A DNA stretch of 64,000 nt, from positions 1,249,501 to 1,313,500 of the forward strand of contig NZ_VYQF01000001.1 in NCBI RefSeq assembly GCF_008710285.1, given 5' to 3'. This DNA is from Ginsengibacter hankyongi. GTDB taxonomy: Bacteria > Bacteroidota > Bacteroidia > Chitinophagales > Chitinophagaceae. Below, one piece after another: positions 1-8,596 of the stretch (position 1 is its first letter; each line of letters begins with the position of its first letter). The notes beneath the pieces are model-generated. The model made no database searches. It saw nothing but the letters and a program-made list of their open reading frames with translations, and had not been told where the DNA came from. Both the position numbers and the translations under genes were made by a program.

Positions 1-42
1 AAACCTGAAGATAAAATTAATCCGGGTGCATCTGTCACATAA
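1..42 (+). CDS. C-terminal end of an upstream gene (partial)
   Basis: An open frame enters from the left edge and reads 13 codons (ending PGASVT) to a TAA at 40-42, 22 nt before the next start codon. The short spacing is what would be expected of an upstream gene in the same transcription unit. Too little is visible to name the product, and a chance open frame cannot be excluded. Confidence 0.4.
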   Translation, partial: KPEDKINPGASVT

Positions 43-64
43 TTTGGGATCAAAAAAAATTTTT

Positions 65-943
65 ATGAAACAAAATATAGGTTTTATTGGATTAGGTAAT
101 TTGGGAACTCCTATTGCATTAAATTTAATTGAAAGCGGGCACACATTATACGTTTACAATAGAACTTCTTCAAAAACGAAACCACTTAGCGAAAAAGGAG
201 CCAATGTTTGTGAAAGTATTGCCGGGCTTGCAAAACAATGCACTACGGTTTTCACCATGGTTTCTGATGATGCGGCATTAAAAAGTATTTGTGAGGGAGA
301 AGGTGGCCTGTTAAAAAATCTCGAAAAAGACAGTGTGCATATTTCCATGAGCACTATTCTTCCGGAAACTGCCGCATATCTTTCTTCACTTCATATACAA
401 CATGGTCAGTATTATCTTGCTTCACCTGTTTTCGGAAGGCCGGAGGCAGCGACAGCCAAAAAATTAAACTATGTAATTAGTGGCGAAGAAAGCATCCGCA
501 GGCAGGCAGAGCCATTGTTAAAGGATACGGGTGGCTTGAATGTTTGGGATTTTGGAGATTCAATTGTTGCCGCCAATACCGTAAAACTCTGTGGTAATTT
601 TTTGATTGCATCCGCACTTGAAGCTATTGGTGAGAGCATTAATCTCGCCAACAAAAGCGGAATTGATGCAGACCAAATGTGGAATATATTTTCTCAAACA
701 TTATTTAATACACCATTGTATCATAATTACAGTAAAATTATATTAGAACAGAAATTTGAACCAGCTGCCTTTTATATGAAGTTAGGTTTAAAAGATATGA
801 ACCTTGTTTTGCAACAGGCAGTTACGGTAAATCAATCAATGCCTCTTGCAAAATTGCTACAAAATAATATGAAATCCATTGCGGATAGTGGTCGGGGAAA
901 TATTGACTGGAGTGCAGTTTCAACTGCTGATAAAAACAAATAA
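65..943 (+). CDS. NAD(P)-dependent beta-hydroxyacid dehydrogenase
   Basis: A 292-residue protein of the 6-phosphogluconate/3-hydroxyisobutyrate dehydrogenase superfamily, which oxidises or reduces small beta-hydroxy acids in the cytoplasm. The N-terminus holds a Rossmann motif GLGNLG at residues 9-14. A substrate-loop SPVFGRP and a K-L-C-G-N pattern in the following helix match the family's catalytic Lys plus Asn arrangement. The open frame extends upstream to a GTG at 26, but the ATG at 65 puts the strand-glycine-rich motif at the usual distance from the start. Length is normal. The exact substrate (hydroxyisobutyrate, tartronate semialdehyde, glyoxylate or succinic semialdehyde) cannot be told from sequence alone. 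Confidence 0.85.
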   Translation: MKQNIGFIGLGNLGTPIALNLIESGHTLYVYNRTSSKTKPLSEKGANVCESIAGLAKQCTTVFTMVSDDAALKSICEGEGGLLKNLEKDSVHISMSTILPETAAYLSSLHIQHGQYYLASPVFGRPEAATAKKLNYVISGEESIRRQAEPLLKDTGGLNVWDFGDSIVAANTVKLCGNFLIASALEAIGESINLANKSGIDADQMWNIFSQTLFNTPLYHNYSKIILEQKFEPAAFYMKLGLKDMNLVLQQAVTVNQSMPLAKLLQNNMKSIADSGRGNIDWSAVSTADKNK

Positions 944-1059
944 CACGCGATTATTCTTATATACAGAACCAGTAATTGTAAGTTATCGGTTTCGATTTAT
1001 TAACCTCAGGAAATTTTCCTAATTTCACATTAAATGGTTGTTTAACTAACTAATTTATT

Positions 1060-3438
1060 ATGCAAAAAAGAACGATAAAAAAAGTAGCGGTGTTAGGAAG
1101 TGGAGTAATGGGAAGTCGCATTGCCTGCCACTTTGCGGGAATTGGCTTACAGGTTTTGTTGCTTGATATTGCCAGCCCCGCAAAAGAAGGAGAGCTGAAA
1201 CCTAACCGAAATAAAATTGTAAACGATGCATTGGCCACAGCAATAAAATCTAATCCATCTCCTGTTTTTACAAAAGATGTTATTAAAAATATTACTACGG
1301 GAAATTTTGAAGATAACATGAAAGACATCACCTCCTGCGATTGGACGATTGAAGTTGTTGTCGAAAGATTGGATATTAAAAAGTCAATTTTTGATGAAGT
1401 TGAAAAATTTCGCAAACCTGGAACGTTAATTACTTCCAATACTTCAGGTATTCCTATTCATCTTATGACGGAGGGCAGAAGTGATGATTTTAAAAAACAT
1501 TTTTGCGGCACACATTTTTTTAATCCCCCGAGATATTTACAGCTTCTTGAAATCATACCAACACCAGATACTGATACAGAGATTATTGATTTCTTAATGC
1601 ATTATGGTGATCTGTATCTTGGGAAAACAACCGTTCTTTGCAAAGACACTCCTGCTTTCATTGCCAATCGTATTGGGGTTTTCAGTATTATGTCAATATT
1701 CCATATTATGGAAAAGCTTGACTTAACTATCGATGATATCGATGCCCTAACAGGTCCCGTAATTGGCCGGCCGAAATCTGCAACGTGTCGAACTGCCGAT
1801 GTTGTAGGAATAGACACCCTTGTAAAAGTAGCGATAGGTGTAAAGGATAATTGCCCTGGTGATGAAGCGAAAGACACATTTGTTATTCCTTTATGGTTGC
1901 AAAAAATGGTTGATAATAAATGGTTAGGTGATAAAACAGGCCAGGGATTTTTTAAGAAAACTAAAGGCGATGAAGGTCAAAAAGAAATTCTCACGCTCGA
2001 CCTTAAAAAATTCGAATATACCTCCCGACAAAAACCAAAGTTTGCAACACTTAATGCAGCAAAACCAATTGACGATCTGAAACAAAGATTGAAAGTTTTA
2101 GTTGCGGGAAAGGATAAAGCTGGCGAATTTTACCGCTCATTTCATTACAGTCTTTTCTCTTACATCTCACATCGCATTCCTGAAATAAGTGATGAAATTT
2201 ATCGCGTTGATGATGCTATGAAAGCGGGCTTTGGCTGGGAAATAGGAGCTTTTGAATCATGGGATGTGTTGGGAGTAAAAGAAACCACTGCTGCAATGAA
2301 ATCCGCGGGCTACGATGTCGCAAATTGGGTTAACGATTTTCTTACTGAAGGCAATATTTCATTCTACAAAATTGAAAATGGAAAGCGTTTATACTACGAC
2401 GTTAGTACCAAAAAATATTTACAACTTTCCGGCGGCGATTCCTTTATTATTTTAAGTGACCTTAAAGAAAAAACAGTTTGGAAAAACACTGCCTGCAATC
2501 TATATGACTTGGGTGATGATGTTGTTGGCCTGCAGTGGAATACTAAAATGGGGAGCATAGGCAGTGAAGTTTTGGAAGCTATGAATAAATCTATCTCTAT
2601 AGCCGAGGAAAAATATAAAGGATTAGTTATTGCAAATGAAGGCCCTCAATTTAGTGCCGGAGCCAATGTAGGAATGATTTTTATGCTTGCGACGGAACAG
2701 GAATATGATGAACTTGACCTGGCAATCCGCATGTTTCAAAATACCATGATGCGGGTACGGTATTCGTCCATACCCGTGGTAGTTGCGCCGCATGGTTTGA
2801 CCCTCGGTGGCGCTTGCGAAATGTGTTTACACAGCGATAAAGTGCAGGCTGCTGCAGAAAGTTATATTGGTCTTGTTGAGTTGGGAGTTGGTCTTATACC
2901 TGGGGGCGGAGGAACTAAAGAATTTACTTTACGTTCCGCGGATGAAATGCATGAAAATGAACCGGAAACTATTACACTTCAAAGCAGGTTCCTCACCATT
3001 GGTACCGCTAAAGTTTCTACATCAGCGTTTGAAGCATATAATTTAGGAATCTTACGTAAAGGCATAGACGAAATAAGTATGAACCAACAGAGAAGAATCG
3101 CTGATGCAAAACAAAGTGTTATAGAAATATTTGATAATGGTTATACAATGCCCTTACAAAGAACTGATATAAAAGTTTTGGGCCGCTCTGTTTTGGGAAT
3201 GCTATATGCAGGAATAAATGGAATGCACCGCGGAAATTATATTACCGACTACGATGTAATAATTGCAAAAAAGCTGGCTTATGTTATGTGTGGTGGCGAT
3301 CTCAGCGAACCTACATTAGTAAGTGAACAATATTTACTTAACCTCGAAAGAGAAGCATTCTTAAGCCTTTGCGGCGAAAAGAAAACACTGGAAAGATTAC
3401 AAAGTGTTTTGAAAACGGGAAAACCCATAAGAAACTAA
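1060..3438 (+). CDS. 3-hydroxyacyl-CoA dehydrogenase / enoyl-CoA hydratase fusion (FadN-type)
   Basis: A 792-residue bifunctional beta-oxidation enzyme. The N-terminal half is 3-hydroxyacyl-CoA dehydrogenase: GSGVMG at residues 13-18, the HFFNP segment carrying the catalytic His, and KDTPAFIANRIG. The C-terminal third is a crotonase-fold hydratase with oxyanion-hole segments FSAGAN and LGGACEM and a LGVGLIPGGGG loop. The domain order (dehydrogenase first) and length resemble Bacillus FadN and are the reverse of E. coli FadB. In FadN operons a thiolase and an acyl-CoA dehydrogenase usually follow, but here a convergent gene follows after a terminator, so the partners must lie elsewhere. Confidence 0.9.
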   Translation: MQKRTIKKVAVLGSGVMGSRIACHFAGIGLQVLLLDIASPAKEGELKPNRNKIVNDALATAIKSNPSPVFTKDVIKNITTGNFEDNMKDITSCDWTIEVVVERLDIKKSIFDEVEKFRKPGTLITSNTSGIPIHLMTEGRSDDFKKHFCGTHFFNPPRYLQLLEIIPTPDTDTEIIDFLMHYGDLYLGKTTVLCKDTPAFIANRIGVFSIMSIFHIMEKLDLTIDDIDALTGPVIGRPKSATCRTADVVGIDTLVKVAIGVKDNCPGDEAKDTFVIPLWLQKMVDNKWLGDKTGQGFFKKTKGDEGQKEILTLDLKKFEYTSRQKPKFATLNAAKPIDDLKQRLKVLVAGKDKAGEFYRSFHYSLFSYISHRIPEISDEIYRVDDAMKAGFGWEIGAFESWDVLGVKETTAAMKSAGYDVANWVNDFLTEGNISFYKIENGKRLYYDVSTKKYLQLSGGDSFIILSDLKEKTVWKNTACNLYDLGDDVVGLQWNTKMGSIGSEVLEAMNKSISIAEEKYKGLVIANEGPQFSAGANVGMIFMLATEQEYDELDLAIRMFQNTMMRVRYSSIPVVVAPHGLTLGGACEMCLHSDKVQAAAESYIGLVELGVGLIPGGGGTKEFTLRSADEMHENEPETITLQSRFLTIGTAKVSTSAFEAYNLGILRKGIDEISMNQQRRIADAKQSVIEIFDNGYTMPLQRTDIKVLGRSVLGMLYAGINGMHRGNYITDYDVIIAKKLAYVMCGGDLSEPTLVSEQYLLNLEREAFLSLCGEKKTLERLQSVLKTGKPIRN

Positions 3439-3447
3439 ATAAAAAAA

Positions 3448-3464
3448 CCGGGCTATTAACCCGG
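3448..3464. terminator. Bidirectional hairpin terminator
   Basis: A 5-bp GC stem (CCGGG / CCCGG) with a 7-nt loop is flanked by seven A residues on the left and a T-run on the right. It can therefore end transcription from both the hydroxyacyl-CoA dehydrogenase gene (+) and the convergent T9SS cargo gene (-). Confidence 0.75.
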
Positions 3465-3488
3465 CTTTTTTATTTGACCTACTTTCTT

Positions 3489-5663
3489 TTATTTTTTATT
3501 GATAATTAATTTTTCAACTATATTAAGGAATGATGATTTTACTTTTACAAGGTAAAGAGATGCGGGCAATTTATCAATTCCATCAATGGATAAATAATTT
3601 TCACCTTTCTGTAATGTATACATTTTATTGATGAGAACCTTGCCCGCATTGTCAATTATTCTAACATCAACTGGTCCATTTTGTATAGTTGTTAATTTCA
3701 AAGTAAGATCGTTGTATGCGGGATTCGGATACATTAATAAAATTTTATTTTGTGAATCTTTTATTTGAACACTTAAAATTTTACTGTAAAAAAATCTGCC
3801 TTCATCATCTATCATTTTAAGCCTGTAAAAGTTTTGGGATGATGACGTTATATGTGTGTAATTATATTCTGATAGCCTGTCGTGATAACTTACCGTGGTT
3901 AGTTTTGAAAAGGAAATTCCGTCGGCGCTATATTCAAGTTCAAAACTTTTTAATTTTATCACATTGGCTATCTTCCATTGCAGGTTAACTGCATTATTAT
4001 TAGCAGTGGCCAGGAAGTCCGTTAGTTTTACCGGAAGCACACCGCAAGGCGAGCCGGGATTAATTGAATTTATAAATTCCGGAGGGTTCGCTAATAAAAT
4101 TATCTTTCCATTATCGCCCGGTGTTGCATTATAATTATTATCAGCATTTCCGGTCGGAGAACCAGATAGTGTTAATCCGTTAGTACCGCCTGAAACATTT
4201 GTTGATAAAAATGTACCATTAGTAATTATAATACCACCGCCTCCACCGCCGCCGGGACCATAGTCATAGTAGTTTGTCATATCTCCGCCACTGCCTCCGA
4301 TTGCCGAGGCAGTTATGTTATTTAATCCAACCGGGCCTGACCCAGTGGTCACCATGATAATGCTTCCGCCTGCTCCCCCGCCGCCGGCAGCATCGGTTTG
4401 CGGAGGAGTATATGTATCAGTAACACCAGGAGCATTTGATCCGTTTGCCAAAACACTTCCGCTTCCAGTATATTGGGTCGCTCTCACAATTATAATACCT
4501 CCGCCACCGCCTCCGCTACAGCTATATTCGTTAGACGGAAGGCTGTTATCAGCGGATCCGGCGCCACCGCCTCCGCCCATGCAAAATCTTTCAGTGGAAA
4601 CTTCACCAAAAGCAACACCGCCATATCCGCCCGTAGGATAGGTGTTTACATCTCCGCTTGCTCCATGCCAACCACTTCCTCCGTTTCCGCCACTACCACC
4701 ATTACCGCCTCCGCCCCCGCCGGCGTTGTATTGATTTAGTGAAGGGTCCCCATCAGTTGCACCACCACCCGCATTGCCCGGTGCACCTCTGCCCATACTG
4801 CCTCCAATATATCCTTCAATACCGTTAGTTGTTGTAAGTGCAGTTCCGTTTTCAAACAAATACGCTGGCGTGCCGGCTATACCCTCGCCTTTTGCACCTC
4901 CTGTTGCGTTTGCCGCTGTTGTTATAGGAGAATTCCACCTGTAGTCTGTATTAGTTAATGTGCCGGTTCCATTACTGTTTCCGGCAGTTGCTCCCGTTAA
5001 GTTTTTGCCACCCCCTGCTCTAAATCCTTTATAGCTTACATCAATTGAACCGCTTAATGTAAACTTATTATTTACATCGATAGCAACCACACCTCCTGTA
5101 CTTCCACTCCATGATGGGCATGTAACAGATGCTCCGGCTTTAATTTTCAAATCATAATACCGCGGAATTCTTATCACCTCATACTTTTGAATAGAATTTG
5201 TTGGAGTAAAATCCCGATCAAAATAACTATTGGCCAAACTGTAACCAAAAGTTATAACAGAGCCCGTTATGCCTGCAACTGTGTTATATTCATAATATCC
5301 GGCTCTAAGATTAGCATTAAGGTATCCCGACGCGGGAGCTCCTGCAGAATTATCCCCATAAGCATCATTATTGTTCGAATTAATATCCGCTCCTTGTATT
5401 TGTATTATTAATACTAGATCACCTGTTGAAATAGGTGTTGCGTTACCCCGGGAATCAACTGGGCCAACGGTTAAGCTGGTCGTACCTGCCACCGGATTGC
5501 CCGTGCCGGGGTAATAAGTATTTACTATATTATTGGCTATCGAGATAGTAACGGAGCCACTGGTAGGTGGCACACCGCATTGAGCAATAATTTTATTGCA
5601 ATAACTAATTGCGATAAAAAATAAAATTAGACTTAGGTTTTTTGTGTAAAGTTTTTTCAACAT
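3489..5663 (-). CDS. Glycine-rich secreted protein with T9SS type A sorting domain
   Basis: A 724-residue exported protein. It starts with a lysine-rich n-region, a hydrophobic core and an apparent signal-peptidase site near IIAQ/C. The middle (about residues 190-520) is very rich in Gly, Ser and Asn, with runs such as GGGGGGG and repeated GGxGG blocks, and so is probably an extended or beta-structured surface domain. A linker (residues 545-635) reads LTDFLATANNNAVNLQW, common before Bacteroidota sorting domains. The last 85 residues contain YPNPAYNDLTLKL and SLYLVKV, typical of the type IX secretion C-terminal domain (TIGR04183-like). It is expected on the cell surface or released; no enzymatic motif is visible. 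Confidence 0.85.
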   Translation of the reverse strand: MLKKLYTKNLSLILFFIAISYCNKIIAQCGVPPTSGSVTISIANNIVNTYYPGTGNPVAGTTSLTVGPVDSRGNATPISTGDLVLIIQIQGADINSNNNDAYGDNSAGAPASGYLNANLRAGYYEYNTVAGITGSVITFGYSLANSYFDRDFTPTNSIQKYEVIRIPRYYDLKIKAGASVTCPSWSGSTGGVVAIDVNNKFTLSGSIDVSYKGFRAGGGKNLTGATAGNSNGTGTLTNTDYRWNSPITTAANATGGAKGEGIAGTPAYLFENGTALTTTNGIEGYIGGSMGRGAPGNAGGGATDGDPSLNQYNAGGGGGGNGGSGGNGGSGWHGASGDVNTYPTGGYGGVAFGEVSTERFCMGGGGGAGSADNSLPSNEYSCSGGGGGGIIIVRATQYTGSGSVLANGSNAPGVTDTYTPPQTDAAGGGGAGGSIIMVTTGSGPVGLNNITASAIGGSGGDMTNYYDYGPGGGGGGGIIITNGTFLSTNVSGGTNGLTLSGSPTGNADNNYNATPGDNGKIILLANPPEFINSINPGSPCGVLPVKLTDFLATANNNAVNLQWKIANVIKLKSFELEYSADGISFSKLTTVSYHDRLSEYNYTHITSSSQNFYRLKMIDDEGRFFYSKILSVQIKDSQNKILLMYPNPAYNDLTLKLTTIQNGPVDVRIIDNAGKVLINKMYTLQKGENYLSIDGIDKLPASLYLVKVKSSFLNIVEKLIINKK

Positions 5664-5840
5664 TTTGTAAGGTTTTTAATCAGAAAAGAAGATTAGTTTG
5701 GCAGAATTTTTAATTGATTGTAAGTTAATAATCTATGGCCAATAAAAATTAGAAATAAATCTTACCGTCCAAAAAATTTTAGGCAATGGTTTCCTTCCCG
5801 TGTTTGTATCTTTAAACCTCCTATAATAATTTTAAAACTT

Positions 5841-6731
5841 ATGGCGATACTAACTGTTGAGGATTTATCCAAATCGTATGGCAGAATACAAGCATTAAAA
5901 AAGGTAAGTTTTTCAGTTCCTGAAGGTTCTGTTTTTGGAATACTGGGACCTAACGGTAGCGGTAAGACGACGATGCTTGGTACAATAATGGATATCTTAA
6001 AGCCTACCTCGGGCACCTACAAACTTTTTGACGAAGCGCCCACTGAACTTCATCGCAGGCGAATTGGCACCTTGCTGGAAACGCCCAATTTTTATCATTA
6101 TTTATCCGGTGTAAAAAATCTTGAAATAGCTGCAGAAATAAAACAACATGGTAAGGAAGATATACCAAGGGTACTCGAAATGGTAGACCTCACGAAACGA
6201 AAGGATTCAAAATTCAGTACTTATTCTCTTGGAATGAAACAAAGATTAGCCATCGCATCTTGTCTTTTAGGCAATCCCAAAGTGTTGGTTTTTGATGAAC
6301 CCACTAACGGGCTGGACCCTGTAGGGATAGCCGAAATACGCGAACTGATGAAAACCCTTTATCGTGAAGGTAAAACAATTATAATGGCAAGTCACCTCCT
6401 TGATGAAGTAGAAAAAGTTTGCACGCATGTAGCTATTTTAAGAAAAGGCGAATTAATTACTTCAGGTGATGTAAACGAAATTTTATCCAATGAAGATATG
6501 GTAGAAGTAGGGGCAAAAAATAGCGAGCGACTAATAGAAGTTTTACAAAAAATGCCTGGCCAAACAAGAGTAACGAAAGAAGGTGGAATGGTTAAAGTAT
6601 TTTATCCTGTAGGCACTGCAGACCTTGAAGCAATTAATAACTTTTGCTTTGGCAAAGACATTATTCTTAATCATCTTATTCTTAAAAAGAAAAGTCTCGA
6701 ATCGAGATTTTTTGAACTTACCAATAATTAA
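5841..6731 (+). CDS. ABC transporter ATP-binding protein
   Basis: A 296-residue ATPase of the CcmA/gliding/drug-export type. Walker A is GPNGSGKT at residues 36-43, the signature region reads YSLGMKQRL, Walker B VLVFDEP with a following NGLDP D-loop, and the H-loop MASHLLDE. Its gene is followed after 4 nt by a six-helix permease, so the pair forms a complete two-gene exporter. The C-terminal 80 residues after the nucleotide-binding domain are typical of this subfamily. Bacteroidota use a similar GldA-type ATPase in gliding, but nothing here identifies the substrate. Confidence 0.88.
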   Translation: MAILTVEDLSKSYGRIQALKKVSFSVPEGSVFGILGPNGSGKTTMLGTIMDILKPTSGTYKLFDEAPTELHRRRIGTLLETPNFYHYLSGVKNLEIAAEIKQHGKEDIPRVLEMVDLTKRKDSKFSTYSLGMKQRLAIASCLLGNPKVLVFDEPTNGLDPVGIAEIRELMKTLYREGKTIIMASHLLDEVEKVCTHVAILRKGELITSGDVNEILSNEDMVEVGAKNSERLIEVLQKMPGQTRVTKEGGMVKVFYPVGTADLEAINNFCFGKDIILNHLILKKKSLESRFFELTNN

Positions 6732-6735
6732 AGGC

Positions 6736-7524
6736 ATGCTACATTTATTAAAAGTTGAATGGCTTAAAGTAAAAAACTATAAAGCATTTTGGATATTTTC
6801 TATTCTCTACACATTTGCTATACTCGGTATTAACTATACGGGGTTTTATGTAAATGAATTAACCATTCAATCTTTGCCCCAGAGCCAGTTGCTTCTCGGC
6901 ACTCCTTATGCTTTTCCAAAAGTGTGGCAAACAGTGGGCTTTATGAGTAGCTGGCTGTTATATTTTCCGGGAATACTTTTTATTATGTTACTCACCAATG
7001 AATTTAATTTTAAAACTCACCGGCAAAATATAATTGATGGATGGACCCGCATGCAATTCGTTTCCGTAAAATTTGTATTTGCCATCCTGTTTGCTGTGGT
7101 GGCCACGTTTTTCAATTTTCTTGTTGCCTTGCTTTTTGGTTCACTCACAACCGGTTCTTCTTTCAGTTTTGAAGGAATCGAAAATGTTGGTTATATCTTC
7201 ATTCAAACTGTTGCCTATATAACTTTTGCAATGTTTCTCGCGGTATTGTTTAGAAGGAGCGGTGCAGCTATTGCCGTATTTTTTTTATATGGATTAATTT
7301 TCGAGTTTATCATTACCATGTTAATTAATCATAAGTTTGGCTTATCGCCTATTGGATATTTTTTACCATTACAGGTTACTGATGTAATGTTGCCGATTCC
7401 TTTTGGTAATAAAATAATTTATGATGGAGCGCCCGATTTATGGATAATGGTAGTTGCAAGCCTGGCTTATATCTGCGGCTATTTCTTTTTTGCAATGAAA
7501 AAATTTACAACAGACGATTTGTAA
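6736..7524 (+). CDS. ABC transporter permease
   Basis: A 262-residue integral membrane protein with about six hydrophobic segments, resembling ABC-2 type export permeases. The ATG at 6736 is chosen because it lies 4 nt after the ATPase stop and gives the conserved N-terminus MLHLLKVEWLKVKNY; the frame is open further upstream, inside the ATPase gene. An early cytoplasmic segment containing TNEFNFKTHRQN and DGW resembles the coupling region of ABC-2 permeases. It acts with the preceding ATPase in the inner membrane. Confidence 0.82.
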   Translation: MLHLLKVEWLKVKNYKAFWIFSILYTFAILGINYTGFYVNELTIQSLPQSQLLLGTPYAFPKVWQTVGFMSSWLLYFPGILFIMLLTNEFNFKTHRQNIIDGWTRMQFVSVKFVFAILFAVVATFFNFLVALLFGSLTTGSSFSFEGIENVGYIFIQTVAYITFAMFLAVLFRRSGAAIAVFFLYGLIFEFIITMLINHKFGLSPIGYFLPLQVTDVMLPIPFGNKIIYDGAPDLWIMVVASLAYICGYFFFAMKKFTTDDL

Positions 7525-7572
7525 AGAATTTCAAAAAAAAGTTCGGCTAGAATAAAAAACTTAAAATCAATT

Positions 7573-8511
7573 TTACTTCGGGGAACTTATTAATTCATCT
7601 AACGCAGATTCTATAGTAGGATATAAAAAAGTAAAGCCTGTCGATTTAATTTTTTTATCGCATACAGTTGCGCTTTTTAAAATTTCAATACTGCGTTTAC
7701 CCATAAACAATTTTAAAAAAAATATCGGAATATGAACGGGTATAAAAAATTTATTTCTCAATTTTTCGGCTGTTGTTAAAATCAATTTTTTATTACTAAC
7801 GGGCAACGGCGCAACTGCATTATACACACCACTCATTCCTTTGTTTTCCATTGCTTCAATATACATGCGACAAATATCATCAATGTGTATCCAGCTCACT
7901 ATTTGTTTTCCGTCGCCTAATATTGCGGCAACACCAAAATTCAAAGGCGCCTTAAATTCTTTAAATGCACCGCCTTCATTATCCAACACTATACCCGTGC
8001 GAAGTTTTACAAGCCTTATACCGGCTTGCGCAATAGCATCAACACTACTTTCCCATAATACACAAGTCTCGCCCAGGAACGTTTTATCCGCAGGATCTGT
8101 TTCAATAAATCCATCTTTATGTATAAGCGGTCGTGCATCGGCCCCATACCAGCCGATTGCAGAAGCAGAAATAAAAGCTTTTAACTGATGATTATTTTCG
8201 TTTATCGCTTTTACAAGTAACTCGCTGCTTTTGGTGCGGCTATCAATAATCTGTTGTTTATATTCTTTTGTCCAGTTTTTATCCATCACTCCTGCACCTG
8301 CCAAATGAATAATGTAGTCAGCCTTTCGTATTACGTCCGCATCAATTAATTGATTTTTTATGTCCCAAGGGCTATAGGATACAAGCGGATTTGAGGAGGA
8401 ATTCTTTTTATTTCGCGATAAAATAATCACTTCATATTTGCGCTCAATTAAATGGCTTGTTAATTTTTTACCGATAAGGCCGGTACCGCCTGATATTAGA
8501 ACAACAGCCAT
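7573..8511 (-). CDS. TIGR01777 family NAD(P)-binding epimerase
   Basis: A 312-residue extended short-chain dehydrogenase-like protein. The N-terminus VVLISGGTGLIGKKL is the nucleotide-binding GGTGLIG motif. Further conserved segments are DYIIHLAGAGVMDKNW, SASAIGWYGA and the C-terminal GKRSIEILKSATV. These match the widespread TIGR01777 (sugar nucleotide epimerase-like, YfcH) family, whose reaction is not established. Length is normal. It converges on the ABC permease and diverges from the next gene. Confidence 0.85.
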   Translation of the reverse strand: MAVVLISGGTGLIGKKLTSHLIERKYEVIILSRNKKNSSSNPLVSYSPWDIKNQLIDADVIRKADYIIHLAGAGVMDKNWTKEYKQQIIDSRTKSSELLVKAINENNHQLKAFISASAIGWYGADARPLIHKDGFIETDPADKTFLGETCVLWESSVDAIAQAGIRLVKLRTGIVLDNEGGAFKEFKAPLNFGVAAILGDGKQIVSWIHIDDICRMYIEAMENKGMSGVYNAVAPLPVSNKKLILTTAEKLRNKFFIPVHIPIFFLKLFMGKRSIEILKSATVCDKKIKSTGFTFLYPTIESALDELISSPK

Positions 8512-8596
8512 ATATTTATCGTAAATTAGTAATTAATCAAAAGTAAATTATTTGCAATTTAGTTATTACGTAAAAGCATTTATTTACTTTTAATAA

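Noticed and set aside
4315-4739. Pro/Ser-rich open frames opposite the glycine-rich T9SS gene
   Set aside because: They are the complement of GGx codons (CCx), have no independent start signals and arise from the low-complexity sequence.
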